Below are positions 36,037 to 46,547 of a stretch of 64,000 nt of DNA, in pieces. The notes under the pieces were generated by a model, which made no database searches, was not told where the DNA came from, and saw only the letters and a list, made by a program, of their open reading frames with translations. Origin of the DNA: Methanolinea sp. (GTDB taxonomy: Archaea > Halobacteriota > Methanomicrobia > Methanomicrobiales > Methanospirillaceae); the NCBI GenBank assembly GCA_016699325.1, contig CP064971.1, positions 248,001-312,000 on the forward strand, in the 5' to 3' direction. Every line of letters begins with the position of its first letter. Position 1 is the first letter of the stretch. A program made the position numbers and the translations under genes.

Positions 36037-37583
36037 ACGCTCCATCGTCCCTCCCGCATGCTCCCGGTTGTTACCTCTTTATGGACGGTGATGGCGGGGT
36101 CCTGTACGTGGGCAAGGCAAAAGACCTGAACAGGCGGGTGGCAAGCTACTTCCGGAGGAGCGGGCACGAACAGAAGACCGCGATGATGCTATCCGCCGCA
36201 ACAGCGCTCGACTTCATCATCACCGGATCCGAGGTCGAAGCCCTCATCCTCGAAAATACCCTGATCAAGAAACACCAGCCACGGTTCAACATCAACCTGC
36301 GGGATGCAAAACAGTACGCGTATATCGAACTGACCGCCGAGCCCTTTCCTGCCATCAGGATTGCCAGGAAGGCGGTTGGGGATGGTCAGTTCTTTGGTCC
36401 CTTCGTCTCGGCTGCCGAACGTGACTATATCCGCGATGTTGTGCGCAAGACCTTTCGCCTGCGGACCTGCAGGAAGCTCCCGAAACGGGCCTGCCTCCGC
36501 TATCATATCCATACCTGCAGCGCACCGTGTATCGGTGAGGTGACCGGGGAACGGTATGACGATGCCGTCCGGAAAGCCTCGCTGGTCCTGAAGGGGAAGA
36601 CAGGGGAGCTCCTGGCCTGCCTCCGGGAAGAAATGGGAGAAGCTGCGGCATCAGAGCAGTTCGAGCAGGCCCTCATGCTCCGGGACCAGATACGGGCGCT
36701 CGAACGCCTATCCGAGCGGCAGGATATCGCCCGGAGAAAGAGAGGTGACGAAGACATCATCAACTATGCCGTCCATGCAGGGACCGTCCACCTCATGCTC
36801 TTCAACGTGTTCAGAGGGACGCTCGGGAACAAGAGTGAGTATTCCTTCGACTGGCACCCTGATTTTCTCGAAGAGTTCCTGGTCCAGTACTACTCCGAGA
36901 ACCCGGTCCCGTCAGAGGTGGTTATCCCGGACCCTGCCGGTGATTCGATCGGGGAGTTCCTCGCGGTGAGGAAGGGAGGGAAGGTGACCGTCACCGTCCC
37001 GAAGATGGGAGCCAAAAAACGCCTCCTCGACCTGGTTGCCACAAATATCGAGGCCGTATCCCTGGGCGGCCACGCAAAGATCCTCGAGCTCCAGGAAGCC
37101 CTCACCCTTGACTCTCCTCCTTCAGTCATCGAATGTTTCGATATCTCACATCTTTCAGGTTCATCGGTTGTGGGGGCAATGGTCAGGTTCAGGGACGGCA
37201 GGCCGGACAAGAAGGGTTACCGGCGGTTCCGGATCAGGACCATCGATCGAATCGATGACCCGGCTTCGATTGCTGAAGTGGTCAGGCGGCGATATACCCG
37301 CCTGGTGAAGGAAGGCGGTGAACTTCCCGATCTCATCCTCATCGATGGAGGAAGAACCCAGATGCATGCTGCACAAGGCGAGCTGAATGCCCTCGGCCTT
37401 GGTGTCCCGGTCATTGCCCTCGCCAAGAAAAACGAGGAGATTTACATTCCTGGACGGGCATTCCCCCTCCCTGTCTCGAAGAAAGAGAAGGGGTCCCTCT
37501 ACCTCCAGGAGATCCGGGATGAGGCCCACCGGTTCGCCATTGCCTACCACCGGCTGCTGCGTAAAAAGGAGGCGGTCCCATGA
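36033..37583 (+). CDS. uvrC: UvrABC excinuclease subunit C
   Basis: 516 residues. Makes both incisions around the lesion. N-terminal GIY-YIG nuclease appears as GCYLF...GVLYVGKAKDLNRR (the first motif is GCY instead of GIY). A cysteine-rich patch (RTCRKLPKRACLRYHIHTCSA is the region, given here only as landmark to residue 165), a UVR helix pair near residue 200, and the RNase H-like domain ECFDISHLSGSSVVGAM follow. The chain ends at HRFAIAYHRLLRKKE, so the C-terminal helix-hairpin-helix domain of the roughly 600-residue bacterial proteins is absent. Confidence 0.96.
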
Positions 37584-39541
37584 CCGGCTTCTCGCTTCAT
37601 GCCCCGTTCCAACCCCGGGGTTCCCAGCCCGAGGCTATCGAAAAACTGGTGGAAGGGCTGGAAGGAGCCGAGCGATTCCAGACCCTGCTCGGGGTGACCG
37701 GTTCGGGTAAGACCTATACCATGGCAAACGTGATCGCCCGGGTGCAGAGGCCGACCCTGGTCATCGCCCACAACAAGACGCTGGCTGCCCAGCTCTGGAA
37801 TGAATTCAAAGAATTCTTCCCTGGCAACAGAGTCGAGTACTTCGTCTCGTACTACGACTACTACCAGCCCGAGTCCTACATCCCCCAGCGGGACCAGTAC
37901 ATCGAGAAGGATGCCCAGATCAATCCCAGGATCGAGCAGCTCCGGCTCTCAGCCACGGCATCGGTCCTCTCCCGGCCCGATGTAATCATCGTCGCCTCGG
38001 TCTCCTGTATCTATGGCCTGGGCCGGCCGGAGCACTACCGGAACATGGGGTTCGAGCTCGGTGTGGGGGACCGAATCAGAAGAAATGACCTCCTTACAAG
38101 CCTGGTCGCCAGTCTCTACGAGAGAAACGATGTTGAACTCATCCCCGGCAGGTTCAGGGTGAAGGGGGATACCATCGACCTGGTCCCGGGGTATGCAAAC
38201 AACATCATCAGGATCGAGCTCTTCGGGGACGAGATCGATCGGATCACGGAAATCGACCGGACAACCGGGGACCTGGTGGAGAAGATGCGTTATTTCCACG
38301 TCTTTCCTGCCCGGCACTATGTCATTCCCCCTGAACTCCAGAAACTGGCTCTTTCCTCGATTCGGGAAGAACTGGACCTGCGACTCCCTGAGCTCGGAAT
38401 GCTTGAATCGCACCGGCTCGAACAGCGGACACTCTATGATCTTGAAATGATCGAAGAGACCGGAACCTGCAAGGGGATCGAGAACTATTCCCGCCACTTC
38501 GACTTCAGGAAACCAGGGGAGAAACCCTACTGTCTCCTCGATTACTTCCCGGAGGATTTCCTCCTCTTCGTTGACGAGAGCCACCAGACCATCCCCCAGC
38601 TCCACGGGATGTACAGGGGGGACCGGTCACGGAAGGAAGCCCTCGTCGACTATGGTTTCCGTCTCCCGAGCGCGTTTGACAACCGTCCCCTGATGTTCCG
38701 CGAGTTCGAGCAGTACATGCGCCGGGTCATCTTCGTCTCGGCCACCCCAGGGCCATACGAGCTTTCTGTCTCATCACGGGTGGTCGAGCAGATCATACGC
38801 CCGACCGGGCTCGTCGACCCCGTGGTCGAGATCCGGCCGATAGCAGGCCAGACCGATGATGTGATCCGTGAGATCGGGATCGCCGTAGGCCACGGGGACC
38901 GGACCCTGCTGACCACGCTCACCAAGCGCCTGGCTGAGGAGCTGACCGAGTTCCTGGCCCGGCAGGGGATACGGACCCGCTACCTCCACTCCGAGATCGA
39001 CACACTGGAGCGGACCGAGATCATCCGGCAGCTCCGCCTGGGCAGGTTCGATGTCCTGGTGGGGATCAACCTGCTGCGCGAAGGGCTCGACATCCCGGAA
39101 GTGGGATTCATCGGCATCCTCGATGCCGACAAGGAAGGATTCCTCCGCGATGCCCGAAGCCTCATCCAGATCATCGGACGGGCGGCACGAAACATCAACG
39201 CGAAAGTGGTTCTCTACGCCGATTCAGTCACCGATTCCATTCGGACGGCAGTCACGGAGACCGAGCGGAGGAGGGCTCTCCAGGTGGAGTACAACCGGGT
39301 CCACGGCATCGTGCCCGAGACCATCATCAAGGCCATCCCCGAAAAGGAGGCTGACCTGAAAGATACGAAACACATCCCCCGCCAGGATATCCCGGACCTG
39401 ATCATAGAACTCGAGGCGAAGATGAAGATAGCCGCAGAGAACCTCGAGTTCGAAGAGGCTATCCGCATCCGGGACAGGGTTCGGAACCTGAAGGAGCGGC
39501 AGGAACAGGAACGCTTGCCGGGAATCCAGAAAAGGAAATAG
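37580..39541 (+). CDS. uvrB: UvrABC excinuclease subunit B
   Basis: 653 residues. Helicase-like damage verification subunit. Walker A GVTGSGKTYTMANVI, the DNA-clamping beta-hairpin YYDYYQPESYIP, DESHQTIPQ as the DEAD-type motif, motif VI QIIGRAARN, and a C-terminal UVR motif (AAENLEFEEAIRIRDRVRNL) that binds UvrC. Last gene of the uvrACB operon, starting with ATGA overlap. Its end faces the end of the large surface-protein gene only 17 bases away. Confidence 0.98.
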   Translation: MTGFSLHAPFQPRGSQPEAIEKLVEGLEGAERFQTLLGVTGSGKTYTMANVIARVQRPTLVIAHNKTLAAQLWNEFKEFFPGNRVEYFVSYYDYYQPESYIPQRDQYIEKDAQINPRIEQLRLSATASVLSRPDVIIVASVSCIYGLGRPEHYRNMGFELGVGDRIRRNDLLTSLVASLYERNDVELIPGRFRVKGDTIDLVPGYANNIIRIELFGDEIDRITEIDRTTGDLVEKMRYFHVFPARHYVIPPELQKLALSSIREELDLRLPELGMLESHRLEQRTLYDLEMIEETGTCKGIENYSRHFDFRKPGEKPYCLLDYFPEDFLLFVDESHQTIPQLHGMYRGDRSRKEALVDYGFRLPSAFDNRPLMFREFEQYMRRVIFVSATPGPYELSVSSRVVEQIIRPTGLVDPVVEIRPIAGQTDDVIREIGIAVGHGDRTLLTTLTKRLAEELTEFLARQGIRTRYLHSEIDTLERTEIIRQLRLGRFDVLVGINLLREGLDIPEVGFIGILDADKEGFLRDARSLIQIIGRAARNINAKVVLYADSVTDSIRTAVTETERRRALQVEYNRVHGIVPETIIKAIPEKEADLKDTKHIPRQDIPDLIIELEAKMKIAAENLEFEEAIRIRDRVRNLKERQEQERLPGIQKRK

Positions 39542-39558
39542 GGGAAAACCCAACCCTA

Positions 39559-42500
39559 TCAGGGTGGGAATTCCAGAACGTTGATATAGTTGGTTTTCAC
39601 AACCTCGCTGGTCGAACCGTACGCATCGGTAATGTTGAGCGTGACGTTGTAGAGGCCGGGTTCATTTATGGTATATAGCTCCTGGCTGTCACCGGGATTC
39701 AGGACGATGACACTCAGTCCCTTGTTGATCACCCAGTACCGCTGCACCGGTTGGCCCACCGATGTATCAGTAAGGGCAACCGTGAGCGGTGCCGATCCCG
39801 TGACAGGATAGGCGTAGAAGTCTGCTTTAAGGGGAGACTTCACCACGATGGTCTTTGTTACCGAACTGCTCGCCATAAGATCATGCACGGAGAGTGTGAC
39901 AGCATAGGTCCCGGGGTTCTGATAATTATGGATTGGGTTTCTCTCGTTCGTGACGAAACCGTCACCGAATCTCCAGGAGAAGCTGAGCGGTTTTCCGATT
40001 GACCGGTCGGTGAAGGCAACGGTGAGGGGAGCAACCATGTCATTGTTGCTCACCGTGAAGTCGAAGTCGGCCATCAAGTCCTGGTTCACCGTGATATAAC
40101 CCTCTTTCACTTCGGTGCTGCTACCGGCGCTGTTGGAGACCGTCAGCTGCACGGAATAGACGCCTGGTTTGGTAAAGACGTGGACAGGGTCCTGCTCGGT
40201 GATCCCTCCATCATCTCCAAACTTCCATGACCAGCTGGTGGGAGAACCCTGGGAAATGTCGGTGAACTTGACCGCAAGAGGAGCGATCCCCACCGTCCGG
40301 TTGGCGGTGAACGCTGCCACCGGGCGCGAAGTCACCTTGACAAGGTCTGTCCTTGTGACAGTGTCTGACCCGGCCTGGTTATATGCGGTCAGTGATACAG
40401 TATAGTTCCCGGCTTTCTGGTAGAGGTGGTAGGGATTCTGCTGGGTGGAGAATCCACCATCGCCGAAAGTCCAGAACCACTTAACCGGTTTTCCACTCGA
40501 GGTATCGGCAAATTGCACCAACAACGGTACGGATCCATTCACTGGTTCGGCGGTGAAATTCGCGACCGGAGTTGACACTACGGTGATAAATGCTTGCTTT
40601 ACAAGCTGGGCTGATCCGCCCCTGTTGGTCACCTGGAGGAGGACCGTATACTGCCCGGGTTCCTGGTAGGTGTGCACCGGGTTCTGTTGATCGAGTCCCG
40701 CCACGGTCGTACCATCACCGAAGTTCCAGAGCCATAGACTCGGGCTGTTTGTTGACTGGTCAGTAAACCGGACTGTCAGCGGTGCTGTACCGAAGAGCGG
40801 GTCTGCCGTGAACTCAGGGACCGGTTGAGGCTGCGTGATTTCAAATCCTGACCCGAGCGTGCCGGATTTCGGACCGGGGTTGATTACCACGACGTTCCAT
40901 CTTCCGGGTTCCCTTCCCGTGAGATTAAACGTACAGGTGATCTTTGTCCGGCTTTCAACGTTAACAGAAGTTGCGGTGATGGGTTCCTTGCCCGTCTTTA
41001 TAAGATGTACCGTAGCACCGTCAAGGAACCCGGTGCCGGTGAGAGAGCAGTTCAGGGCCCCGGTGTCATTCGCACCCCTGTTGGGAGAAATACTGCTCAC
41101 GGTAGGATTCGGGTTCTCAATGGTGAAGGCGTTTGTGCGGATGCCGACCTGGGAATCTGTATTGACCACCACTACGTTCCATGGACCCGGTTCCCTTCCC
41201 GCGAGGTTGACCTGGCAGGTAATCTTGTTGGAACTCACAACCGTGATGTTGGTCGCAACGATGTCCGACTGGTTCATTTTTGTCAACCTGACTGCTGCTC
41301 CAGGCAGGAATCCGCTCCCGGAGAGATTGGTGATGAACAGCGTACCGTTATTGTAGCCTGACGAGGGAGTGACAGACTGTGGTGCTGGTGCAGGGTAACG
41401 TATGGCAAACCCGCCATGAAGAATCCCCTGCTGTCCGTCGTCATTAATGACCACAATGTCCCAGTCCCCGGTCTCTGCACCTGCAAGGTTAAATGTACAG
41501 GTGATATGTCCGGGACCTGCTACGGTAACCCCTGTTCCCTGTATGGCGGTCTTGCCGGGTTTCACGAGCCTCACGGTCGCACCCGGCCTGAATCCGGTTC
41601 CTGAAAGGCTGGTGATGGTTACCGGGCCGGTATTGACCCCCGAGACAGGGTCAATCCCGGTTATTTCAGGGGCGGCCGGGTAGGAAATAAGGAACCTGTC
41701 TGCCAGGACCCCGGAGAGCCTGTCGGTATTGGTGACGACGACGTCCCAGAACCCGACTTTCGCATTGGTCAGATCAAAGAAGCAGAAGATGGTAGTCTGG
41801 TTCTCTACCACCGGTTTCCCTTTGGCAGGAATGTCAGGCTGCCCGTCCCGGGCAAGCTTCACCTCCGCTCCATCGAGGAACCCTGTCCCGGTCAGGGTGA
41901 TAATCCCCGTATTGCCGTCATTGCTTCCCCTGTCGGGTGATGCATCGCTCACAAATGGTGCCGGGTTATTCACGGTGAAGGCATCCGAAACGCTGTCTGA
42001 CTGCTCGTCAGGATTGGTAACGACCAGGCTCATGGGCCCGGCCGTTATCCCGGAGAGATCGAACGTGCAGTTGATTGTCGTCGGAGTAACCGCAGATACT
42101 GCAGCCGGGACGGTGGCCCCTCCGGCCCTGGTCAGGTTGACTGTAGCCCCGGGGAGGAAGGAGTGCCCGGTCACCACTGCCGAAAAGACATCTCCCGCTG
42201 TCCCTGATGGGGGAAAAATCCCCGTGACGGATGGCGCGGGATGGACAATCCTGAACGAATCCGGCAACTCATCCTCCTGGAAATCCGGGTTTGTCACCCG
42301 GAGACTCCATAAACCTGGTTTCGCCCCGGACAGGTTCACTGTGCAGGAGATGCGTTCCGGGGATTCCACGGTCACGGGAAATGCCGCGATATCCGGTTCC
42401 TCGGAACGGAAAAGGGTGACCGTGGCTCCGTCAAGAAATCCAGTCCCCGAGAGATTGGTGATATTCATCGTCCCGGAATTTAGGCCGATTTTGGGAGTCA

Positions 42501-43728
42501 CCGCAGAGAGGGTGGGTGCCGGGTAGGTTATCGTGAATGCCCTGGCAAGGGTTGCCGACTGCCTGTCCCTGTTTGTGACGACAACATTCCAGGTCTCCGC
42601 CTCTGCACCGGAGAGGTCAAATTCGCAGGTGAGCATGGTCGAGCCGATGACGTCCACCGAAGTACCCGGTATGTCAGGCTGGTCGGTACGGGTCAGTTTT
42701 ACCGTAGCGTTCGGCTGGAACCCGGTTCCCGAAAGCCCGGTAATTGCAACCGTGCCGCTGTTCTCCCCTTTTGTCGGGGTAATCCCGGTCACATTCGGCG
42801 CTTCGGGATAGAAGATGGAAAAGCCGGCAGGGTAGGTATCGGACTGACCATCAGGATTTTTCACCACAACGTTCCATGCTCCGACCTCTTTGCCGATGAG
42901 ATCAAAGAAGCAGAGGATCCTGGTTGGCGTGACGATAGGTTCGTCTATGGTGGTGATGTTCGGCTCCCCGTCACGGGTCAGGACAACGCTCGCACCATTC
43001 CTGAAGTGTATTCCGGCAAGGTTGGTGATCCCGATGACTTCATCGTTCTTTCCAGAATCCGGTGAGATACCGAACACCGATGGTTTCGGATAACGGACCG
43101 TGAAATTCTCGGCCCACGTCGCGGATTGACCATCGCTATTGGTGACCACAACATCCCAGTCGCCGGTTGCCGCACCGGTCAGGTCGAACTGGCATTCAAT
43201 CTTGGTCGGGTTGACCACGACCACGCTGGTGCCGGAGATGTTGGTAGAATCCTTTTTTGTAAGGACAACCCCGGCTCCCGGGAGGAAATTGGCACCGGCC
43301 AGGCTGGTAATCGAGATGGTCCCGGTATTTACTCCCTCATCCGGTGTGATGGCGGTGATGACTGGTGCGGGATTCCGGACCGAGAACCCGCCAGCCAGAA
43401 CAGCTTCTTCAGCATCGGTATTATTCACAACGACTACATCCCAGTCACCTGCTGCTGCACCTTCGAGATCAAACACACAGGTGATCCTTGTCGGCCCTAC
43501 CCACGTGACATACTGGCCCGTGATATTGGTCTCCTCGGGAAAAGTGAGCCTCACGCTGGCGGCTTCCGGGAAGTCCGTCCCTGACAGGTTGGTGATGAAT
43601 ACCGTCCCGGTATTGACCCAGGTGTCAGGGGTGATGCCGGTCACTGCAAATGTCCCGGAAACCGGGAGCACCAGCAGGGTGGCTGCCAGCATCACTAGTG
43701 CTATCTGCAGTACCCCTTTCATGTTCAT
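39559..43728 (-). CDS. Giant secreted TIG/PKD-repeat surface protein
   Basis: 1389 residues. Signal peptide: MNMKGVLQIALVMLAATLLV then LPVSGTFA. About ten IPT/TIG-like repeats of roughly 90 residues follow (each with G-x-P-x2-G-x-N-x-G, ITNLSGTGF, GA.V.L, WDVVVTN.D), to near residue 930. Then five PKD-like domains (each with APLTV.FTD.S, W.FGDG, NP.H.Y..PG.Y.V.L), ending TNYINVLEFPP. No C-terminal membrane anchor or sorting motif is visible. Repeats share DNA similarity, so recombination within the gene is likely. Probably exported and attached to the cell surface or involved in adhesion; ligand unknown. GAGGTG five bases before the ATG supports the start. Confidence 0.85.
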   Translation of the reverse strand: MNMKGVLQIALVMLAATLLVLPVSGTFAVTGITPDTWVNTGTVFITNLSGTDFPEAASVRLTFPEETNITGQYVTWVGPTRITCVFDLEGAAAGDWDVVVVNNTDAEEAVLAGGFSVRNPAPVITAITPDEGVNTGTISITSLAGANFLPGAGVVLTKKDSTNISGTSVVVVNPTKIECQFDLTGAATGDWDVVVTNSDGQSATWAENFTVRYPKPSVFGISPDSGKNDEVIGITNLAGIHFRNGASVVLTRDGEPNITTIDEPIVTPTRILCFFDLIGKEVGAWNVVVKNPDGQSDTYPAGFSIFYPEAPNVTGITPTKGENSGTVAITGLSGTGFQPNATVKLTRTDQPDIPGTSVDVIGSTMLTCEFDLSGAEAETWNVVVTNRDRQSATLARAFTITYPAPTLSAVTPKIGLNSGTMNITNLSGTGFLDGATVTLFRSEEPDIAAFPVTVESPERISCTVNLSGAKPGLWSLRVTNPDFQEDELPDSFRIVHPAPSVTGIFPPSGTAGDVFSAVVTGHSFLPGATVNLTRAGGATVPAAVSAVTPTTINCTFDLSGITAGPMSLVVTNPDEQSDSVSDAFTVNNPAPFVSDASPDRGSNDGNTGIITLTGTGFLDGAEVKLARDGQPDIPAKGKPVVENQTTIFCFFDLTNAKVGFWDVVVTNTDRLSGVLADRFLISYPAAPEITGIDPVSGVNTGPVTITSLSGTGFRPGATVRLVKPGKTAIQGTGVTVAGPGHITCTFNLAGAETGDWDIVVINDDGQQGILHGGFAIRYPAPAPQSVTPSSGYNNGTLFITNLSGSGFLPGAAVRLTKMNQSDIVATNITVVSSNKITCQVNLAGREPGPWNVVVVNTDSQVGIRTNAFTIENPNPTVSSISPNRGANDTGALNCSLTGTGFLDGATVHLIKTGKEPITATSVNVESRTKITCTFNLTGREPGRWNVVVINPGPKSGTLGSGFEITQPQPVPEFTADPLFGTAPLTVRFTDQSTNSPSLWLWNFGDGTTVAGLDQQNPVHTYQEPGQYTVLLQVTNRGGSAQLVKQAFITVVSTPVANFTAEPVNGSVPLLVQFADTSSGKPVKWFWTFGDGGFSTQQNPYHLYQKAGNYTVSLTAYNQAGSDTVTRTDLVKVTSRPVAAFTANRTVGIAPLAVKFTDISQGSPTSWSWKFGDDGGITEQDPVHVFTKPGVYSVQLTVSNSAGSSTEVKEGYITVNQDLMADFDFTVSNNDMVAPLTVAFTDRSIGKPLSFSWRFGDGFVTNERNPIHNYQNPGTYAVTLSVHDLMASSSVTKTIVVKSPLKADFYAYPVTGSAPLTVALTDTSVGQPVQRYWVINKGLSVIVLNPGDSQELYTINEPGLYNVTLNITDAYGSTSEVVKTNYINVLEFPP

Positions 43729-44389
43729 GTGAACACCTCATCATGCATGTGAGTATACATTCGCCAATCATGAAATGAGACCCGAATCAGCCTTCAAATT
43801 CATGATATAAATGTATTCATCATATCGTCTCATGTAATGTATATAAACATTTCCCTTGAAGATGATGGAAAATTAGGCTTTTTTCGCTTTTATGCGCCAT
43901 CTTTGGAGATAAAATTCCAATATACAGGAAGTTGCTGCAGCAACTTCACGATTAATGGTCAGGTCTGACATTGTTAGACAATTGAATCGATATGTGCAAA
44001 TTTCAGAATTTATACAATGTAGCTTAACAATTTATACAAGATAACTGAGTAACGAATGGCGTTAAAATACCAGAATCAACGGGAACCTGTGGTAAAAAGG
44101 AAATATCCGCCATATTTCTTTTAAAAAAAATTCGTATCCTTCAGTGCTGTAATCCGAAATTAAAGGTCATGATGGTGAGGTATCAAACCCGGAATGAACA
44201 TCCGGCCAGTACATATCAGCTTTACCCCTTGCAGGCCCACAGGAATGAGAAGGCATTTCTCTCACGTTGGAAGCCTGGAGACCGGTAATTTCTCTTTATT
44301 CGTTCCAGGAGCGATGAGAGGCAGTAATCGGTTGTGTTGATCTGGATAAAAATTGTAAAAAATGATTAGGTGCTGGACCGGTAAACGCA
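43729..44389. other. AT-rich intergenic region upstream of the surface-protein gene
   Basis: 661 bases. About 43790-44130 is AT-rich with several TATA-like stretches (for example ATGTATATAAACA near 43840), suitable for the promoter of the minus-strand surface-protein gene with a leader of up to 100 bases. The rest, towards the M42 peptidase stop at 44390, shows only a weak GAGA...TCTC hairpin near 44248. I see no gene or structured RNA that I can support. Confidence 0.45.
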
Positions 44390-45433
44390 CTACAGTTTCG
44401 GTCTGGTCTTCAGGGCCTGGACCAGGAGCTCCACGGCATTCTCGATATCGGTGGGATCCAGAACTTCTACCGGTGAGTGGATATACCGGGTGGGAACCGA
44501 GAGGGTGGTACTGGGTATCCCTCCCCGTTCGAGGTGGATTGCCGTGGCATCCGTGGTCCCACCCGATCCAACCTCAAGCTGGACAGGGATGTCATGCTTT
44601 TTGGCTGTATCCTTCAGCCAGGCCACCATCGCCCTGCTCGCGATCAGCCCCCGTCCACTGGCATCAGCGATGGTGATAATGGGGCCTTTCCCCAGCTCCA
44701 CCGGGACATCTTTCTGGTCGATGCCGGGGTGGTCACCGGGAAAGGTGACATCAGTTGCCACCGCACAGTCCGGATCGATGGAATAGGCGCTCGTCCGTGC
44801 CCCTTTCAGCCCGACCTCTTCCTGGACTGTAAAAACTCCGTAAATGGTGAATGGCGACCTGACCTTCTGGAGGGTCCGTACCAGCACCGCTACCCCGGCC
44901 CGGTTATCAAAGGCCTTGCCGGTCATGCGGCCGTTGACGAGCTCAACAACCTGCCGGTCCATCGTACCCGGAGTGCCGATCTCGATTCCGGCCGCTTCTG
45001 CCTCTTCACGGTCCCTGGCCCCGATATCGATGAAGAGATCATCGACCTTCACCCCTTTCTTCCGCTCTTCCTCGTCCATCTTGTGAGGCGGTTTTCCCCC
45101 CAGGACCCCTGGAACAGGGCCCTTTGCACCATGCAGGATGACCCGCTGGTTGTAGAGGGTTGGAGGATACCACCCTCCAAGTGTTACAAACCGAAGAAAA
45201 CCTTTTTCGTCGATCGATTTGACCATCAGCCCGATCTCATCAGCGTGGGCCGCGAGCATGACCTTGAAGTCGTTTCCTTTTTTGACCGTTATCAGGTTGC
45301 CGAGCGGATCATCGTGAATCTCGTCAACATGGTTTTTCAGTTCGCGCTTTACAATAGCCATCACGCTCCCTTCACTTCCGGAAAGGCCGTGGGCATTGGA
45401 GAGTTTTTTCAGCAATTCCCGTACCATCATCAT
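44390..45433 (-). CDS. M42-family metallo-aminopeptidase
   Basis: 347 residues. Cobalt/zinc aminopeptidase of the TET/FrvX type, cytosolic, which trims peptides. Metal ligands fit AAHADEIG (His, Asp), GKAFDNRAG (Asp), VQEEVGLKGA (catalytic Glu and Glu ligand), ATDVTFPGD (Asp) and RYIHSPVE (His). The length is typical. Its start overlaps the stop of the aminotransferase gene by four bases, and that gene follows hxlB closely, so the three form an operon read on the minus strand. Confidence 0.93.
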   Translation of the reverse strand: MMMVRELLKKLSNAHGLSGSEGSVMAIVKRELKNHVDEIHDDPLGNLITVKKGNDFKVMLAAHADEIGLMVKSIDEKGFLRFVTLGGWYPPTLYNQRVILHGAKGPVPGVLGGKPPHKMDEEERKKGVKVDDLFIDIGARDREEAEAAGIEIGTPGTMDRQVVELVNGRMTGKAFDNRAGVAVLVRTLQKVRSPFTIYGVFTVQEEVGLKGARTSAYSIDPDCAVATDVTFPGDHPGIDQKDVPVELGKGPIITIADASGRGLIASRAMVAWLKDTAKKHDIPVQLEVGSGGTTDATAIHLERGGIPSTTLSVPTRYIHSPVEVLDPTDIENAVELLVQALKTRPKL

Positions 45434-46539
45434 TCACTCCGTGCAGCCCGTATACGTTCCACGGCAGTCTGCAGGTCGCTTCGCGAGGCTGCATAGCTCA
45501 ATCTTGCATACTCCGGTGCATTGCAGCCGAATGCCTCACCGGGAACTATAACTACCCCCTTCCCGAGAATCCTGTTGATCAGGTGCTTTCCAAGGGGAGC
45601 AAAGAGGTAGAAGGCGCCCTGGGGACAGGGAAACACGATTCCCATCTCCCTCAATGCTCCGTAGAGGAAGTCACGCCGCCACCGGTACTCGTCGCGCATG
45701 AGACCGACACAATCCTGAGGTCCGGTGTATGCGGTGAGCGCCGCATACTGGGATATCGAAGTGGCACAGGCCTGCGCATACTGGTGTACTTTCAGACACT
45801 GCTCCGTGATTTCTTTCGGGCCGGCAAGGTACCCGAGCCTCCATCCGGTCATGGCATAGGTCTTGCTTGCGGCATTCACGGTGATGACATTCTCACCGAA
45901 ACGGGCAGCGCTCCAATGGGTCCCTTCATAAATGAAGTGCTCATACACCTCGTCACTAACAACGGTTACGCCGGCATCATTGGCGTATTCAACGAGCGCC
46001 CTGATGGACTCCTCTGTCTCGACCGCCCCTGTCGGGTTCCCGGGTGAATTGAGAACAAAGATCCTGGCCCCATCAAGCCGGGTCTTCGCCTCCTCGAGAT
46101 CGATCCGGAGCTCTGCATCAAGAGGTACCCCCTCTGGCCTTCCTCCCGCGAGGAGTGCCAGCGACCCGTAGGACACAAACCCCGGGTCTGCAAACAGCAC
46201 GCGGTCGCCATCCTCGATCAGGGCGTGCATGATGATATGGAGGGCTTCGCTCGCACCGGCGGTTACAATAATCTGGTCGGGCTGGTACTCCAGCTTATTC
46301 TCATCCCTGAACTTGCGGGAGAGAGCTTCCCTGAGTTCCGGGATACCCATGTTCGAAGTGTACCCGGTCATCCCATCCCGGATGGCCCTTATCGCGCCCT
46401 CCTTGATGTGATCGGGGGTATCGAAATCAGGCTGGCCGAGCCCCATGTTGATCGAACCTGGTCGCGCCGCTTCGAACAGTTTCCGGATCCCTGATATCTC
46501 GATGCCGAGGCATCGTTTCGCAATGCGGAAGTCCTTCAT
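45430..46539 (-). CDS. Class I/II PLP-dependent aminotransferase (aspartate type)
   Basis: 369 residues. PLP lysine in NAASKTYAMTGWRLGYLAG, cofactor contacts in TAGASEALHI, NSPGNPTGAV and VSDEVYEHF. The aspartate/aromatic aminotransferase subgroup Ib fits best; exact substrate cannot be set. The start MKDFRIAKRCLGIEISGIRK is normal. It lies eight bases after hxlB and overlaps the M42 gene by four bases. Confidence 0.92.
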   Translation of the reverse strand: MKDFRIAKRCLGIEISGIRKLFEAARPGSINMGLGQPDFDTPDHIKEGAIRAIRDGMTGYTSNMGIPELREALSRKFRDENKLEYQPDQIIVTAGASEALHIIMHALIEDGDRVLFADPGFVSYGSLALLAGGRPEGVPLDAELRIDLEEAKTRLDGARIFVLNSPGNPTGAVETEESIRALVEYANDAGVTVVSDEVYEHFIYEGTHWSAARFGENVITVNAASKTYAMTGWRLGYLAGPKEITEQCLKVHQYAQACATSISQYAALTAYTGPQDCVGLMRDEYRWRRDFLYGALREMGIVFPCPQGAFYLFAPLGKHLINRILGKGVVIVPGEAFGCNAPEYARLSYAASRSDLQTAVERIRAARSE

Positions 46540-46547
46540 ACCATCTC

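Noticed and set aside
39559..43728. A CRISPR-like repeat array
   Set aside because: The repeated DNA is in a single long open frame and encodes TIG and PKD protein repeats of about 90 residues, not short direct repeats with unique spacers.
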